Shown piece after piece: positions 5,717-7,983 of a stretch of 7,983 nt of DNA. The first letter of the stretch is position 1. Each line of letters begins with the position of its first letter. Under the pieces are notes generated by a model. That model was not told where the DNA came from. It worked only from the letters and a program-made list of their open reading frames with translations, and did not search any database. The position numbers were made by a program, and so were the translations under genes. The stretch comes from CAZXDS01 sp964639525 (GTDB taxonomy: Bacteria > Bacteroidota > Ignavibacteria > Ignavibacteriales > Melioribacteraceae), in the NCBI GenBank assembly GCA_964639525.1, contig CAZXDS010000159.1, positions 1-7,983 of the forward strand. The letters run 5' to 3'.

Positions 5717-7983
5717 TCAATTCTGTTTTCGAGAAAAGATTTTTTCTACAATATCTTCAGCCGGTTTGTTTAGCGGAGTAAATAAATCATGCTTTCTATT
5801 TGTGTCATAATATAAAAAACTCGGCCATTTCCACCAATAAATTCCTTTTAACCAAGCTCTGTTTTCAATGGCTTTTGAGATTGCGGTATATGATCTCAAC
5901 TGGCTTTGATTGTTGACTGTTCTTTTCGAGTTCTCACTTTCATTGGAAGTTAGCCAAGCAGATTGTGAACTGCGATATCCGATTTCGGTAAAAATAATTT
6001 GCTTGTTAAATTTTTTGCTAATACTCTCAATTTTGTTCATAACAGTATTTGCACCTGACAACAATTCTGTATCAGTCGGATTTATTTTACCGCTTAAAGG
6101 ATAATAATTGCTTACACTTATATAATCAAATGCATCCCAAAAGGTTAACTGCTCAAATTCCTTTCCCCAATTTGAACCGTAAGTTATTTTCCCATCGTAT
6201 ATGATTTTTATTTTAGAAATCATCTCACGCCATGTTTTCGGATGCGAAAGTGTAAATTCAACAAGTTCATTACCAACAACCAGCAAAGGGATTTTATACA
6301 TTTGTGCAAGCAGTGCATAATGCTTTATCCAGCGGAAATAATATTCTGTAAATTCTCTCCATTCTTTCTCGTTTGCCATTTTAATTGCGCCGGGCCAACT
6401 ATTGTGAAGATAGATATGCGGTTTCAATATAGGAATAATTCTTAGTGCTTTTGCCTCATTTGAAATAAAGATAACACTTTCGTCATTTTCAGTTCCGGCG
6501 GCACGCCAAATGGAAAGCGGGACGGCTTTAGTTGGATCTCTCATTCCGGTAAATGGTGTAATTGAAATACTATTTGTTCCTAAAGATTTTAATCGTTTGA
6601 GCGATTGTACAGCACTCTGCGAAATATAACCGTTGTGAATTTGATATCCCTCGTGAGCAAAGCAAAATCCTTTTAAAAATGAAGGTAAATTTTTATTAAA
6701 TATTTTACCTTGCCTAATAGATTTATATTGATAATTCTTCGAAAATTTAGAAAGATAATCATTCCACTTATGTTGTAATGAAATCAATTCCCGTTTTTGT
6801 GTTTCAGAAGTACTAAATAATTTCTTTAAGGATGTTTTCCCGAATTTGTCAATATAAAATTCAATAAATACAGCTCCAAGCGGCTGATAGCTTAAATAGG
6901 ATTCAAATTGTATCTTTTCATTATCAAGCAAATAATTTAAGTCGGGTATTGCTTTAGCTTTAATAAGCCTCGCAACTATTTCATGATAGTCTGCGTATCT
7001 CCAATTATTCGAAAAATACGTAGATAGTCCATCATCAATAAATTGGAGCTTAGTGCTGCCAAAATTTTTAAAAATAACCAATTTTGAGAACGAAAAACCA
7101 TCATCGCTTTTTATTTCGTTATTCACTACCGTATGTATTGAGTTTCCATCAATTGAGGAGAAGTTTGTATTTCCGGTTATTAGTCCTTTTTGTTCAAAAC
7201 TATTATAAACATTGTAGTCAATTTTCGGATGGATTAAACTTTTATTAAACGTACTACTTATTTTAGCATAGATGCTGTTAAATTTTCGAGTCAAATCAAA
7301 GACAAAGTTATTATCAAAATCATTTGCATGAAAAATAATCGTAGTCTGTTTATCAAGTATTACTTTTCTATTTTTATGTCTAAAATCTTTTACCCAGTTA
7401 AAGTGCAATCTATTGGAAGCTAAATCCGAATAATTTATTTGTGCTAAAAGTAAAGTTTCATTGTTGTTTTTTACCTCAAAATCATTTCGTAAAAAAAAAG
7501 AATTGTTAAAACTTTTAGCTTTATTGTCAGTAATCCTTGCAATGATAAGCTTTTGTTTATTATACGGATTAGGCAATTGAAAAGATAGCCTTAGATTATC
7601 TCCTTTAAATTTATAATTATTAAATTCAATGGTATTTTCATCAAGTATAATTCCATAAGTCTTAAAAATTTCATCCAATAATTTATTGGAGTTTTCGGAT
7701 TCTAATAAAATTAGTGAATTATTGGTAAGGATTTCGTGTGTCAACAGATTACCAGGCAATATTTTAATATTCTGTTTCTTCCTGAATGCCGCCCAAACTT
7801 TTTTTGCCAAAATTTCCATTGAGTTATCCGAACCGGGGTTGTAAACTATATAAGCACCATTTTTGTATAAGTCTCTATATAGCGCATCTTTTGTACTTTC
7901 CGCAAATTCACCTTTTTCCGGCTGCATAAAAAAAGAAGTTAGCAGTAATATTGTAATTGTTACAATGGAAAAGGCTGTTATAA
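5717..7983 (-). CDS. Exported GH113-like glycoside hydrolase with degenerate peptidase-like domain (5' end outside window)
   Basis: Partial: the frame stays open to the window edge. The ATG at 7925-7927 is not the start, because upstream codons read in frame as ITAFSIVTITILLLTSFF, a hydrophobic signal sequence. Residues are numbered from that ATG (736 onward). About 415-733 form a TIM-barrel glycoside hydrolase like family GH113 (beta-mannanases): KGFCFAHEGY (419-428), acid/base candidate Glu554 in VVGNEL, nucleophile candidate Glu648 in IFTEIGY, and WWKWP (698-702). About 240-395 resemble the C-terminal half of gluzincin (peptidase MA-like) domains, with IHTVVNNE (264-271) where HExxH is expected, DDGLSTYF (298-305) for the usual EGLAxY, and YLSYQPLGAVFIEFYIDKFG (344-363). 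The zinc ligands are not conserved, so this part is probably not a peptidase. No T9SS tail is seen. Polysaccharide binding or degradation in the periplasm or envelope is likely; the substrate is unproven. Confidence 0.8.
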   Translation of the reverse strand, partial: ITAFSIVTITILLLTSFFMQPEKGEFAESTKDALYRDLYKNGAYIVYNPGSDNSMEILAKKVWAAFRKKQNIKILPGNLLTHEILTNNSLILLESENSNKLLDEIFKTYGIILDENTIEFNNYKFKGDNLRLSFQLPNPYNKQKLIIARITDNKAKSFNNSFFLRNDFEVKNNNETLLLAQINYSDLASNRLHFNWVKDFRHKNRKVILDKQTTIIFHANDFDNNFVFDLTRKFNSIYAKISSTFNKSLIHPKIDYNVYNSFEQKGLITGNTNFSSIDGNSIHTVVNNEIKSDDGFSFSKLVIFKNFGSTKLQFIDDGLSTYFSNNWRYADYHEIVARLIKAKAIPDLNYLLDNEKIQFESYLSYQPLGAVFIEFYIDKFGKTSLKKLFSTSETQKRELISLQHKWNDYLSKFSKNYQYKSIRQGKIFNKNLPSFLKGFCFAHEGYQIHNGYISQSAVQSLKRLKSLGTNSISITPFTGMRDPTKAVPLSIWRAAGTENDESVIFISNEAKALRIIPILKPHIYLHNSWPGAIKMANEKEWREFTEYYFRWIKHYALLAQMYKIPLLVVGNELVEFTLSHPKTWREMISKIKIIYDGKITYGSNWGKEFEQLTFWDAFDYISVSNYYPLSGKINPTDTELLSGANTVMNKIESISKKFNKQIIFTEIGYRSSQSAWLTSNESENSKRTVNNQSQLRSYTAISKAIENRAWLKGIYWWKWPSFLYYDTNRKHDLFTPLNKPAEDIVEKIFSRKQN

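Noticed and set aside
7900..7983. Frameshift separating a signal peptide from the body of the large minus-strand protein
   Set aside because: A first count of six T gave two frames. The run is seven T, and the signal sequence is in frame with the body, so the gene is only cut by the window edge.
1..7983. CRISPR array, tRNA, rRNA or defence system
   Set aside because: No regularly spaced direct repeats, no tRNA cloverleaf or rRNA sequence, and no gene with nuclease, toxin or defence motifs was found on either strand.

Overview
The window looks like a chromosomal piece of an AT-rich FCB-group bacterium, most likely Ignavibacteriota (Ignavibacterium/Melioribacter-like). The main evidence is the C-terminus of the first gene, a type IX secretion (T9SS) type A sorting domain of the 'YQNYPNPFNPSTVIEYSLP … LKIYDILGREIATLVNE … LSSGIYFYQI … KKMILLR' kind, which is very common in that lineage. 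The placement rests on remembered family patterns, not on a search.

Layout. Positions 1-474 hold no protein gene. They contain a probable non-autonomous transposable element (18-191) with an 8-bp target duplication, then a leader that could fold into a structured RNA, then two palindromes that look like operators. Next is a plus-strand gene (475-2901) for a secreted Asp-box beta-propeller protein with a T9SS tail, in which a small palindrome sits in frame. A long imperfect hairpin (2915-2988) separates it from a convergent minus-strand PldB-like lysophospholipase (3000-3980). A 709-bp gene-free stretch (3981-4689) is built of nested inverted repeats: degenerate outer arms, an inner hairpin, and a 136-bp MITE-like element inserted exactly in the hairpin loop. 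Then comes a plus-strand lipoprotein with a trypsin-like serine protease fold (4690-5712). It is convergent, with a 4-bp gap, to a large minus-strand exported protein (5717 to beyond 7983). That protein joins a metallopeptidase-like domain without a usable zinc motif to a GH113-like glycoside hydrolase domain; its 5' end lies outside the window.

Three of the four genes encode exported or envelope proteins and the fourth is a probable lipid-active hydrolase. They are arranged as convergent pairs, not as an operon, so a shared pathway is not supported. I see no defence system, CRISPR array, rRNA, tRNA or complete transposase. The most interesting content is the nested small mobile elements and repeats, the in-frame palindrome in the sorting domain, and the pseudo-peptidase/GH113 fusion.
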